In this document: piece by piece, positions 26,817 to 35,491 of the stretch
How the letters are laid out: each line of letters starts with the position of its first letter
How positions within the stretch are numbered: the stretch's first letter is position 1
Assembly: GCA_947456505.1 (NCBI GenBank)
Contig: CANGTC010000001.1
Location: forward strand, 1 to 64,000
From: Beijerinckiaceae bacterium
GTDB taxonomy: Bacteria > Pseudomonadota > Alphaproteobacteria > Rhizobiales > Beijerinckiaceae
Length of the DNA stretch: 64,000 nt
Reading direction: 5' to 3'
Position numbers and translations under genes: made by a program
The notes under the pieces: model-generated
Seen by the model: only the letters and a program-made list of their open reading frames with translations
Databases searched by the model: none
Told to the model about the DNA's origin: nothing

Positions 26817-28391
26817 ATGGCAAGCGTCAAGAACATCCTGTTCATCATGTGCGACCAGTTGCGCTGGGACTATCTGTCCTGCACAGGACATCCTTCCCTC
26901 AAGACGCCGAACATTGACCGACTCGCCAGCATGGGCGTGCGGTTCAACCGAGCCTTTGTGCAATCGCCGGTCTGCGGGCCCTCGCGCGCGTCCTACTATA
27001 CGGGGCGCACGGCCTTCTCCCATGGCGCCACATGGAACTTCGTGCCCCTGCCCATCGGCGAACTCACCATTGGCGATTACCTCGCGCCCAAGGGCGTGCG
27101 GGTGGCGGTGGCGGGCAAGACGCATTTTCGCACGGATGTGGACGGCATGGCGCGCCTTGGCCTGACGCGCGATACGGAGATCGGGCTCAAGGTTGCAGAA
27201 GGCGGCTTCGAGCCATGGGAGCGCGACGATGGAGAACATCCCGACCCCATCGTCTCGCCGACCCTGCCCTACAACGCCTATCTGCGCGCCCATGGCTACG
27301 AAGGCGCAAACCCATGGAATGAATTCGCCAATGCGGCGGAAGGGCCAAATGGCGAGATCCTCTCGGGCTGGCAGATGCGCCATTCGCACCTGCCCGCGCG
27401 CGTGAAAGAAGAGCATTCCGAAACCGCCTATATCACCAACCGCGCCCTGCAATTCATGGATACGGCGGGCGATGCGCCCTGGCTCATGCATCTGTCCTAT
27501 ATCAAGCCCCATTGGCCCTATATGGCGCCAGCGCCCTATCACGCGATCTATGGCAAAGCGGATCTGAAGCCGCGCAACGCCACGGCGGCTGAACGTGCGA
27601 GCACCCATCCGGTCTATCAGGCCTTCATGCAGATGGACGCCGCCAACTCTTTCGCGCGCGATGAGGTGCGCGAGACAGTGATGCCCACCTACATGGGCCT
27701 GATCAAGCAGATCGACGATCATCTGGGCCGCGTGCTCACCATGCTCGAAGACAAAGGGCGCATGAAGGACACGATGATCGTGTTCACCAGCGATCATGGC
27801 GATTATCTCGGCGATCACTGGCTCGGCGAAAAGGAGCTGTTCCACGACGCCAGCGTGCGTGTGCCGCTCATCATCTATGACCCCGACAGCGCCGCCGACA
27901 AGACGCGCGGCACGGTCTGTGACAAGCTGGTGGAGGCCATCGACCTCGTTCCCACCTTCATGGAAGCCCATGGGATGGAGCCCGCCTATCACCGCCTCGA
28001 AGGCCGCTCCCTGCTGCTGATCCTGCGCGGTGAACAAATGAGCGCATGGCGCGATTTCGTTTTCAGCGAACTCGATTATTCCTTTTACAAGGCCCGCCTG
28101 ACGCTGGGGCGCACACCCGCCGAATGCCGCATCTTCATGGTGCGCGACGACCGCTGGAAATATATCCACTACACCGGTTATCGACCGCAACTCTTCGATC
28201 TGCAGGCGGACCCGGACGAAGTCGTGGATCTCGGCGAATCCCCCGACCACGGGCAGGTGCGCGAGACCATGCGCACGAAACTCTTCGACCGCCTGACCTC
28301 CCGCCGCAACCGCGTCACCGTGACCGACGAACAGGTGGAAGCGCGCACCAATGGCGCGCGGTCCCATGGCGTCATTATCGGCGAATGGTAG
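26817..28391 (+). CDS. Sulfatase / phosphonate monoester hydrolase-like enzyme
   Basis: Formylglycine-dependent hydrolase of the alkaline-phosphatase superfamily, 524 aa, without a signal peptide, so cytoplasmic. The N-terminal metal site is IMCDQLRWDYL. The modification motif VCGPSRASYYTGR places the formylglycine cysteine at residue 53, and the second metal site is VFTSDHGDYLGDH. Length and the N-terminal block resemble phosphonate monoester hydrolases (PMH), so sulfate esters and phosphonate or phosphate diesters are all possible. No formylglycine-generating enzyme is in the window. The MBL hydrolase starts 7 bp downstream. Confidence 0.9.
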   Translation: MASVKNILFIMCDQLRWDYLSCTGHPSLKTPNIDRLASMGVRFNRAFVQSPVCGPSRASYYTGRTAFSHGATWNFVPLPIGELTIGDYLAPKGVRVAVAGKTHFRTDVDGMARLGLTRDTEIGLKVAEGGFEPWERDDGEHPDPIVSPTLPYNAYLRAHGYEGANPWNEFANAAEGPNGEILSGWQMRHSHLPARVKEEHSETAYITNRALQFMDTAGDAPWLMHLSYIKPHWPYMAPAPYHAIYGKADLKPRNATAAERASTHPVYQAFMQMDAANSFARDEVRETVMPTYMGLIKQIDDHLGRVLTMLEDKGRMKDTMIVFTSDHGDYLGDHWLGEKELFHDASVRVPLIIYDPDSAADKTRGTVCDKLVEAIDLVPTFMEAHGMEPAYHRLEGRSLLLILRGEQMSAWRDFVFSELDYSFYKARLTLGRTPAECRIFMVRDDRWKYIHYTGYRPQLFDLQADPDEVVDLGESPDHGQVRETMRTKLFDRLTSRRNRVTVTDEQVEARTNGARSHGVIIGEW

Positions 28392-28398
28392 GCGGCTG

Positions 28399-29361
28399 AT
28401 GGCTCTGCATCGCGTGGTCGGTTGTTTCATTGCGATGCTCTTGAGCGCCCCAGCATGGGCGCAAGAGATCAAGGTGACTCTGCTGGGCACAGGCGCGCCC
28501 ATTCCCCTCATGGACCGACAAGGGCCCGCGACCCTGATCGAGGCTGGCGGCAAGCGCTTGTTGTTCGATGCGGGGCGAGGCGTTTCACAACGGCTGTGGC
28601 AGTTGAAAAAACCCCTCAGCTCCATTGACGCCGTCTTCCTCACCCATCTGCATTCCGATCACCTCGTGGGACTTCCGGATCTCTGGCTGACGGGCTGGCT
28701 GCAACCGGAATATGGTCGCCGCCAGACACCGCTGCGCCTGATCGGGCCGCAAAAGACATCCTTGCTCGCCCAATCCCTGAAGGCGGGCTTTGCGCCCGAC
28801 ATCGCCTACCGCAGCGAAAAAGAGGGACTGCCAACGGCGGGTATAGACTTCAACGTGACCGAGATCGAGGAGGCGGGCGCGGTCTTCGAAGAAGCTGGCT
28901 TGCGCGTCACAGCCTTCGAGGTGGACCATGGCGTGGTGAAGCCGGCCTATGGCTATCGGATCGATTTCGCGGGCAAGAGCGTTGTGATTTCCGGCGACGC
29001 GACTTTCACGCCAGCGCTGGTAGAACAGGCGCGCGGGGTTGATCTGCTAGTGCATGAAGTCGTCGCTGCGGCGCCAGCCCTTCGCGGGACGGCCTTTGTC
29101 CAGCGTCAGTTCGAATATCACAGCTCACCGCAAAGCCTCGCCCGCACTCTTGACCAGGCGCATCCCAAGGCGGCGGTGCTGACCCATTTTGTTCTGCTGG
29201 GAAACGCTGCAAACCCACCACCTACGCCTGATGCGGCGGTGGCGGAGGTGCGCGCCGAAGGCTACCATGGCCCACTGGTTGCGGGCGATGATCTGATGGA
29301 GATCACCGTGGGAGTGGACGTGACCATTCAAGCTCCGACACCACAACCAGCGCGCCCGTAA
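28399..29361 (+). CDS. Exported metallo-beta-lactamase-fold hydrolase
   Basis: A 320-aa protein with signal peptide (VVGCFIAMLLSAPAWAQE) and the MBL zinc motif LTHLHSDHLVGLP (His83, His85, Asp87, His88). The N-terminal strand KVTLLGTGAPIP is like RNase Z / AtsA-type arylsulfatases. The final metal histidine is likely in AVLTHFVLL. It starts 7 bp after the sulfatase-like gene. An MBL-type periplasmic esterase next to a cytoplasmic sulfatase-type hydrolase suggests two-step cleavage of one compound class, which is inference. Confidence 0.87.
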   Translation: MALHRVVGCFIAMLLSAPAWAQEIKVTLLGTGAPIPLMDRQGPATLIEAGGKRLLFDAGRGVSQRLWQLKKPLSSIDAVFLTHLHSDHLVGLPDLWLTGWLQPEYGRRQTPLRLIGPQKTSLLAQSLKAGFAPDIAYRSEKEGLPTAGIDFNVTEIEEAGAVFEEAGLRVTAFEVDHGVVKPAYGYRIDFAGKSVVISGDATFTPALVEQARGVDLLVHEVVAAAPALRGTAFVQRQFEYHSSPQSLARTLDQAHPKAAVLTHFVLLGNAANPPPTPDAAVAEVRAEGYHGPLVAGDDLMEITVGVDVTIQAPTPQPARP

Positions 29362-29382
29362 CGGCTAGCGCGCGCGACCTGC

Positions 29383-30504
29383 TTACGCCCCATCCCCCTC
29401 CCGATGGGGCGCGCGCAGGCCCACCCGCTCCATGCGCGGCAAGATCTCATCGCGGATATGGGGGATGTCATCGATATAGTTGATCAGGCCCAGAGCCAGC
29501 CCGTCGAGCCCAAGATCGGCCATCTTCTGGAAGACCTCCACTGCATCATCATAGCTGCCGATGATCGGATAGCCCGAACCAAGGATCAGCCGCGCCTGCA
29601 AATCCTTTTCGTCGCTCATCCAGCTTCCCTTGCGCTTTCCGCGAAAGGCCGCAGCATATTCCGCCGCCTCCCAGTCCCCCATCTCATGGACGATATAGTG
29701 ATGATACTCCTGCGCCTCCTTGCGGGTGCGGCGGCACATGAGATGGGCGCTTGAAAAAATGTTGCGCAACTGACCTTCTGGCGCCTGCGCGCGAAAATAG
29801 GCGATCTTGGCCGGGCCATCCTCGAAATTGGGAATCGCGGTGAAGAGACAATCGGCGTTTTGCGCGGCGAAGGCGCGGCCCATCTGCGAATTGCCTGCGC
29901 TGACGAGAATGGGGCGTGAGCCCCAGAAGGGCTTGGGTTTCGACAAAACGCCCTTCAAGTGAAAATTTTCGCCGTCATGATCGAAGGGCTGTTCCTCCGA
30001 CCAGATGCGTTTGACGATATTGATCCACTCCTGCGAGTAGGCGTAGCGGTCGTCGTGCTCCCTGAGATCGACGCCGAACATGTCGAATTCCAGGGGGTTC
30101 CAGCCTGACACGATGTTGAGGCCGAAGCGCCCGCCCCCGATGTGATCGGCCGTCACCATCTGCTTGGCGGCGAAGACGGGATTGACGAAGGAGACATGCA
30201 GGGTGCCAAAGCAGTTGATGCCCTTGGTGGAGGCCAGAAGACCGCAAGCCCAGGTCAGGGTCTCGAAGGTCGTGCCCTGCGTGTCCGTCACGCCCTTGTA
30301 GCCAACCCAGCGGCCAATGGGCAGCAAGAATTCAAGCCCCGCCTCTTCGGCGAGGCGCGCAGAGGTGACATTGTCCCCCCAGGTGGCGCGCCAGCGTTCA
30401 GGAGCCTTCGTCAGCGACAGGCCCCCGGAACAATTCGCGCCGAACAGGCCGAGCTTGAAGCGGTTCTTGTTGAAGATGCGCGTCTCATCCCGGCTCTTCG
30501 ACAT
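29383..30504 (-). CDS. LLM-class flavin-dependent oxidoreductase
   Basis: Bacterial luciferase-like monooxygenase of 373 aa, like RutA/SsuD/NtaA-type enzymes using reduced FMN. Blocks include RFKLGLFGANCSGGLSLT at the N-terminus and HIGGGRFGLNIVSGWNP in the flavin-binding barrel. Start ATG 30504 has GGGGGAGTG upstream; the track's GTG lies 9 bp earlier against the Shine-Dalgarno site. No flavin reductase is adjacent. It is divergent from an SDR gene. Confidence 0.9.
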   Translation of the reverse strand: MSKSRDETRIFNKNRFKLGLFGANCSGGLSLTKAPERWRATWGDNVTSARLAEEAGLEFLLPIGRWVGYKGVTDTQGTTFETLTWACGLLASTKGINCFGTLHVSFVNPVFAAKQMVTADHIGGGRFGLNIVSGWNPLEFDMFGVDLREHDDRYAYSQEWINIVKRIWSEEQPFDHDGENFHLKGVLSKPKPFWGSRPILVSAGNSQMGRAFAAQNADCLFTAIPNFEDGPAKIAYFRAQAPEGQLRNIFSSAHLMCRRTRKEAQEYHHYIVHEMGDWEAAEYAAAFRGKRKGSWMSDEKDLQARLILGSGYPIIGSYDDAVEVFQKMADLGLDGLALGLINYIDDIPHIRDEILPRMERVGLRAPHREGDGA

Positions 30505-30624
30505 AGGTATCACTCCCCCGCAGGTTCAAAGATGTTTTTGGCGACGCCAAAGCTGCATCGCACGGTGCGTCCGAAGCAGGATAGATAGTGGTCACGGACG
30601 GAACAATCGCTTTTTGCAGAAGAC

Positions 30625-30652
30625 TTGCGCTTAGGAGGGCGATACCTAAAGT
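30625..30652 (+). promoter_or_regulatory. Candidate promoter for SDR-Bug operon
   Basis: TTGCGC, a 16-bp spacer and TAAAGT lie 24 bp before the SDR start, in the divergent gap with the LLM gene. Each hexamer matches 4 of 6 sigma-70 positions. Confidence 0.25.
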
Positions 30653-30676
30653 GAACTGCAAGATAGTCGGGAGGAA

Positions 30677-31525
30677 ATGATGGATCTGGAACACATGCCG
30701 GGTCGTGATCGCTTGAAGGGCAAGATCGCCCTGGTGATCGGCGGCGGCTCCATTGGCGAGGGCTGGGGCAACGGGAAAGCGGCGGCATTCGTTTATGCGC
30801 GCGAGGGCGCCCGGGTCGTGGTCGTGGACCTGCGGCTTGAGGCCGCGCAGGAGACTGTGGCGCTGATCCATCAGGCGAGTGGCGAGGCCATGGCGCTCAG
30901 CGGCGACATGACAAAGGAAGATGATGTCGCCGGGGTCGTCGAAGAAGCGGTGAAGATCTATGGGCGTATCGATGTCCTACACAACAACGTCGGCGGTTCC
31001 GGCACGGGCAAGCACCTCGGCAACATGACCCTTGAGGACTGGAACATCACAATGGCGCGCAATGTGACGAGCGCTATGCTCACCTGCCGCGCCGTGGCGC
31101 CCATCATGGCGCAGCAAGGCGGCGGCTCGATCATCAATGTCTCGTCGATTTCCTCGATTCGCTACCTGAACCTGCCGACGGCGGTTTATTCAGCCGCCAA
31201 GGGCGCGCTGAATGAATTGACGCGCAACATCGCCGTCCACCATGCGCCCCAGCAGATACGCGCCAACTGCGTGCTGCCTGGCTATATCGACACGCCCTTC
31301 ATCAATCGCAAGGTCGGCGGTCGCCCCAACTACGAACTGAAGGGCTTCACCAGCGCGAAGGACTATGCGGCCGCGCGCAACGCCATCATCCCCATGCGGC
31401 GCATGGGCACTGGCTTTGATGTGGCTTATGCCGCGCTTTATTTCGCCAGCGATGACAGCGCCTATGTGACCGGCCAGATGCTGGTGGTTGATGGGGGCGT
31501 GACCAACGCCTGCGCGGGCGTGTGA
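30677..31525 (+). CDS. Short-chain dehydrogenase/reductase
   Basis: A 282-aa SDR. The cofactor motif is VIGGGSIGEGWGNGKAAAF, slightly expanded compared with the usual TGxxxGxG. NNVGGSG replaces the NNAG motif, the serine is in NVSSISSIRY and the catalytic pair in YSAAKGALNELT. RBS GGGAGGAAATG leads to ATG 30677. A Bug SBP and a second SDR follow on the same strand with 22-bp and overlapping junctions, forming a dehydrogenase-transport unit. Confidence 0.9.
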   Translation: MMDLEHMPGRDRLKGKIALVIGGGSIGEGWGNGKAAAFVYAREGARVVVVDLRLEAAQETVALIHQASGEAMALSGDMTKEDDVAGVVEEAVKIYGRIDVLHNNVGGSGTGKHLGNMTLEDWNITMARNVTSAMLTCRAVAPIMAQQGGGSIINVSSISSIRYLNLPTAVYSAAKGALNELTRNIAVHHAPQQIRANCVLPGYIDTPFINRKVGGRPNYELKGFTSAKDYAAARNAIIPMRRMGTGFDVAYAALYFASDDSAYVTGQMLVVDGGVTNACAGV

Positions 31526-31547
31526 ACAAAAGATCGGGGAGACGAGG

Positions 31548-32561
31548 ATGTTCAAGATACTGGCCGCTATCTGCGCGGCGCTGTGGATGGGTGCAAGCGC
31601 GCAAGCGCAGACACCTGCCGATTTCTACCGTGGCAAAACCATTGATCTCATCATCGGCTTTCCCACGGGCGGCAGCAATGACGCATATGCGCGGGCGCTT
31701 GGTCGTCATATGGGCAAGCACATCCCGGGCAATCCCGCCATCGTCGTTCGCAACATGCCCGGCGCGGGCAGCTTCCAGGCGGCGGCCCATGTCTATTCAG
31801 TCGCGCCGCAGGACGGCTCCGTGCTCGCTATCGGGGCGCCGACCCTGTCGCTGGAGCAAAAGATCGGCGCTCAGGGCGTGCGCTTCGATACGGCGCAATT
31901 CAACTGGATCGGGCGCATCAATTCGCTCATCAACATGATCTTCATCAACGGCGCCAGTCCAGTGACCTCGGTGAAGGACGCACGCACGCGGGAAGTTATT
32001 CTGGCAGGCACAGGCGTTGGCTCCACGGTCTCCATCTATCCCACCGTGATGAACAAGCTGCTTGGCTACAAATTCAAGTTGATCATGGGCTACAAGGGCA
32101 CCAATGAGGCCATGCTGGCGGTGGAGCGCGGCGAGGCGGAGGGCCACAACACCGCCTGGGAAGCGCTGAAAGTCGCCCATCCCGACTGGATCGAACAGAA
32201 AAAGGTACGCTTCCTCGTGCAGTTCGGCCTCAAGCGCCATCCCGATCTGGCGGATACGCCAACGGTGATCGAGCTGACCGAGGACCCGCAGGAAAAGCAG
32301 ATCCTTGAAGCGCTGGTGAACGCCACGGAAATCGGCACTTCGTTCTTCTCCACGCCCAATGTCCCGGCGGACCGGGTGAGCGCCCTGCGCCGCGCCTTTG
32401 ACGCGACCATGACCAACAAGGAGTTTCTGGACGAGCTGCGCATGACGCGCCTCAGCGTCAGCCCGCTTGCTGGCGAACAATTGCAAACCTTCAGCCAAAA
32501 TCTGGGCGCCCTGCCCGATGCGCTCACCCAGCGCCTGAAATCCGTGTATAGCGAGAATTGA
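31548..32561 (+). CDS. Bug-family solute-binding protein (FYxGK-type)
   Basis: A 337-aa paralogue with signal peptide MFKILAAICAALWMGASAQAQ, mature TPADFYRGKTIDLIIGFPTGGSNDAYARAL and then VVRNMPGAGSF. The usual GGxYD is changed to GGSNDAYA. It is flanked on both sides by SDR genes on the same strand, and its stop overlaps the start region of the second SDR. Confidence 0.9.
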   Translation: MFKILAAICAALWMGASAQAQTPADFYRGKTIDLIIGFPTGGSNDAYARALGRHMGKHIPGNPAIVVRNMPGAGSFQAAAHVYSVAPQDGSVLAIGAPTLSLEQKIGAQGVRFDTAQFNWIGRINSLINMIFINGASPVTSVKDARTREVILAGTGVGSTVSIYPTVMNKLLGYKFKLIMGYKGTNEAMLAVERGEAEGHNTAWEALKVAHPDWIEQKKVRFLVQFGLKRHPDLADTPTVIELTEDPQEKQILEALVNATEIGTSFFSTPNVPADRVSALRRAFDATMTNKEFLDELRMTRLSVSPLAGEQLQTFSQNLGALPDALTQRLKSVYSEN

Positions 32562-32563
32562 TC

Positions 32564-33424
32564 ATGTCATGCGTCGCTCTTGAGGGAACCGTCTGCATCG
32601 TAACGGGCGCGGGCAGTGGGCTGGGCAAGGCCATGGCCCTCGGTTTGCTGGAGGCGGGCGCGCGCGTCTGCGCCCTCGATGTGAGCGGCAGGGGCCTAGC
32701 GGCTCTGCGCGCGGCGACGCAGGAGTCCCCCAGCCTGCTGACGCTGACAGCGGACATTCGCAGTGAAGAGGATTGCGCCCGCGCGGTGAGCGCCGCCTTG
32801 CATGGCTTCGGTTGCGTGCAGGTGCTCGTCAACTGCGCCGGGCTCGGCATGCCCCATATCCGGTATGACTATCTGCGCGATCCCATCAAGTTCTGGGAGA
32901 TCGAGCCGCAGAGATGGCGCGACCTGATCGACGTGAATATCAACGGCGCTTTTTTGCTTTCACGCGCAGTGGCGCCCCATCTGGTTACGCAAGGCTGGGG
33001 CCGCATCGTCAATGTCACCACGAGTTTCTCCACCATGATCCGTGGCGGCAATATGCCCTATGGCGCGACGAAAGCAGCTCTTGAGGCCGTGAGCAATGGC
33101 TGGGTTCAGGACCTCGAGGGGACAGGCGTCACGATGAATGTGCTGATCCCCGGCGGCGCAGCGGCGACAGCGATGATACCCGAGGATTCGCCCTATGATC
33201 GAGAGAAGCTCATCGACCCCGTAGTGATGGCGGCGCCCATCTGCTGGCTCGCCTCGCGCCTGTCCGATGGGGTGACGGGTCGGCGCCTTGTGGCGCGTCA
33301 GTGGGACCCCGCAAAGCCGTGGGAGGAGGCTCTGGCGCAAGCCAGCTCACCCATCGCCTGGCCAGGCCTCGCCAGCGAGGCGCTGAAGGGCCAACCACGC
33401 AGCGCGGGCGCATTGAAGGTGTGA
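32564..33424 (+). CDS. Short-chain dehydrogenase/reductase
   Basis: A 286-aa SDR with VTGAGSGLGKAMALGLLEAGA, NCAG and YGATKAALEAV all intact. ATG 32564 lies 2 bp after the Bug stop; the track's TTG overlaps that stop. An insertion around LRDPIKFWEIEPQRW before the helix preceding the active site suggests a substrate-specific lid. It is the last intact gene of the SDR-Bug-SDR unit. Confidence 0.88.
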   Translation: MSCVALEGTVCIVTGAGSGLGKAMALGLLEAGARVCALDVSGRGLAALRAATQESPSLLTLTADIRSEEDCARAVSAALHGFGCVQVLVNCAGLGMPHIRYDYLRDPIKFWEIEPQRWRDLIDVNINGAFLLSRAVAPHLVTQGWGRIVNVTTSFSTMIRGGNMPYGATKAALEAVSNGWVQDLEGTGVTMNVLIPGGAAATAMIPEDSPYDREKLIDPVVMAAPICWLASRLSDGVTGRRLVARQWDPAKPWEEALAQASSPIAWPGLASEALKGQPRSAGALKV

Positions 33425-33456
33425 GGGACTGCGGCGCCAAAGTCTCCGCAGCCAAG

Positions 33457-33702
33457 TCAGACGCCCGCGTAGGCGTAGCCCTTGCCGTCCCGCTGGATGC
33501 GGCCTACGGAGGGATAGGGGAAATGGGTGCAGGCGCAGAGCGCATTTTCCGCCACCATGCGGTCAAACATCTTCCGCCGCGTCGCCTCCGCGCCCGGTCC
33601 ATCCTGATCATAGAACACATGCCACTGGGGATTGCGCACGAAGAGCGCGGGCACATTGGCGGTGTCGCCAAGGTAGAAGAACTGATCTGCGCCAGATGAA
33701 AT
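33457..33702 (-). pseudogene. C-terminal remnant of an MBL-fold hydrolase
   Basis: The frame encodes about 81 residues (ISSGADQFFYLGDTANVPALF...QWHVFYDQDGPGAEATRRKMFDRMVAENA...) that match the C-terminal part of MBL-fold metallohydrolases, including the late metal aspartate in LGDTAN. The zinc-binding N-terminal domain is absent: upstream residues in the track ORF (to 33780) have no similarity, and no HxHxDH motif occurs nearby. A deletion removed the 5' end. It is probably not translated. Confidence 0.7.
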
Positions 33703-33811
33703 ATGAAACACGCTGAAACGAACTGTCAAACTGACTCTTCTTTGAATTTCACGAGAGCAGATGCTTTTTGGTCGCCGCAAACCTGAGACGGATAAAGCCT
33801 TTGTTCCAGAA

Positions 33812-34204
33812 TCACGTTCTGGTCTCTCGAGGCCTCGGGAATCGCATCACGATCATCTTCTGGGCAACGATCTTCCCGAAATTCTCGGTCACCGGCACGG
33901 GCATGCATTTTTCAAAAGCGTCCAGGGCGGCGGAGACGAAGACCCGCTGATCCTCCGGGCTGCCCACCAGTTTCGAATAGGTGATCATCGGTTTGCCACG
34001 CAGGGCGCCGTAATGGGTCAGGCTGAATCTAAGTGTGAGCTCAGAACCCTCAACGCCCGGCGGAACCTTGGCGCATTGATACAGGAATTGAAAAAGCTCC
34101 TGTATATTATCTGGCGTTTGAGAAATGCCCTTTGTCTGCGCCTGGACGGGCGCGTTCAAAGCCAGCAACCCGAGGGCCGCGAATCCGAAAACAAAGAAAC
34201 GCAT
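33812..34204 (-). CDS. Exported hypothetical protein, TonB-C-like
   Basis: A 130-aa protein from ATG 34204, which has GGAGG 5 bp upstream. Signal peptide MRFFVFGFAALGLLALNAPVQAQ. The remainder (ELTLRFSLTHYGALRGKP...FVSAALDAFEKCMPVPV) has the layout of a TonB C-terminal-like domain: a short strand, a [GS]xLxGxP motif, a helix, and a CMPVPV end. Similar small proteins of unknown role are common in Hyphomicrobiales. It has no ExbBD or TonB partner here. Function unknown. Confidence 0.65.
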   Translation of the reverse strand: MRFFVFGFAALGLLALNAPVQAQTKGISQTPDNIQELFQFLYQCAKVPPGVEGSELTLRFSLTHYGALRGKPMITYSKLVGSPEDQRVFVSAALDAFEKCMPVPVTENFGKIVAQKMIVMRFPRPRETRT

Positions 34205-34336
34205 ATCAGCCTCCTTCCATGAGGCCCATGCCAGGGCGCTCAAAAAGTGAGTGACCGATAGGCTAGAGCGAAATCAACCTGGCAGGCAAGCCTGGCATAC
34301 GCCAAGCGTTGGAACCAAGGCTCAAGTCCCTGCCGC

Positions 34337-35356
34337 TCACTTGGCCTCTGTCAACGCCAATGCGCGATCCACAACAGCCCTGTCAAAGGTGCTGACCCGC
34401 GCCACCAGGGCCTGCATGACTTCGCCCGTCACCGGCTCCACGTCAATATTCAGCTTTTTTGCATCGCCGAGAAAATCGGGATCTTTCATCGTATCGTTGA
34501 AAGCCTTGCGCAGGGTTGCAACCCGATCCGCTGGCACGTCAGGCGGGGCGACAATGGGCCAGGCCATGACTTGGGAGGAGAAAAGCAGTTCCAGCGCCTT
34601 CTTGTCGAGGTCGCTCTTTGCGAAATCCATGATCAACGGCACATCCGGCAGGTCAGGCGCCTTTTCCAGGGCCATTTGAACGATGATGTTGATCTTCTTT
34701 TCATCAAGCCACGCCTTCGAACGGCTCTTCAGACTGCCCCACGACCAGCCAAAGCGCGCATCCACCTCGCCCTTTTCCATGGCCATGGTGACATTGTTAC
34801 CCCCGGGATAGCCGTTGACGAGTTTGATCTTGGCGCCGGTGAGATTGCGCAGCAGGGTCGGAAAGCGTCCTGTATCGTCCGTGAGGCCAGTGGCGCCCGT
34901 GGTGATCTCCTCCGTCATCAACTGATCGATGGAATGGATCCCGCGCGTATGCCAGACCACCGCCACCGAAACCTCGTTGCTGGTGCTGCCAATGGGGATG
35001 AAGCGCTTTGGATCATATCGCGCCGTCTGGGGATTGAAGACGGGTTCGATGGGATAGCTGCGCGACAGGATGGCCAAGGTCGTACCATCTCGCGGGGCGA
35101 CCGAATAAAGATTCAACACCGTCTTGATGCCGCCCGAACTTGGCATGTTCTGGGGCAACATATTCGGATGCCCCGGAATATGCTTGGGCATATGGCGCGA
35201 CACCAGGCGGGCGGTGGCGTCATAGGTGCCGCCTGCGGCGTAGCCGATGAGCACGTTGATGGTCTTGCCTGCGAAGAAGGAGGGCTCGGCGGTTTGCGCC
35301 ATCGCCGGATCGGCGATGGCAAGCCCGAAGGCAAGCGCTATCATCGCTTTCTTCAT
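34337..35356 (-). CDS. Bug-family solute-binding protein (FYxGK-like)
   Basis: A 339-aa paralogue. Signal peptide MKKAMIALAFGLAIADPAMAQ, then EPSFFAGKTINVLIGYAAGGTYD and PQNMPSSGGIKTV, where PSSG replaces PGAG. ATG 35356 follows AAGGAAAAG; an alternative ATG is at 35383. It is on the same strand as the amidohydrolase and cupin genes upstream and could be the last gene of that unit (135-bp gap). Confidence 0.88.
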   Translation of the reverse strand: MKKAMIALAFGLAIADPAMAQTAEPSFFAGKTINVLIGYAAGGTYDATARLVSRHMPKHIPGHPNMLPQNMPSSGGIKTVLNLYSVAPRDGTTLAILSRSYPIEPVFNPQTARYDPKRFIPIGSTSNEVSVAVVWHTRGIHSIDQLMTEEITTGATGLTDDTGRFPTLLRNLTGAKIKLVNGYPGGNNVTMAMEKGEVDARFGWSWGSLKSRSKAWLDEKKINIIVQMALEKAPDLPDVPLIMDFAKSDLDKKALELLFSSQVMAWPIVAPPDVPADRVATLRKAFNDTMKDPDFLGDAKKLNIDVEPVTGEVMQALVARVSTFDRAVVDRALALTEAK

Positions 35357-35491
35357 CTTGGCTTTTCCTTCCCACTTGCGCATGAGCCTTCTTCCGTGGC
35401 GCGCAAGGCGAGCATATCGCGCCGCAAGCTGCGGCGCATGACGATTGGTCGCCATCCCGGCCGCGATGGCGGCAGGGACGGCGGCTACATC

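Noticed and set aside
26283-28643. 786-aa minus-strand ORF
   Set aside because: Antisense to tctC and the sulfatase-like gene; those show signal peptide and active-site motifs.
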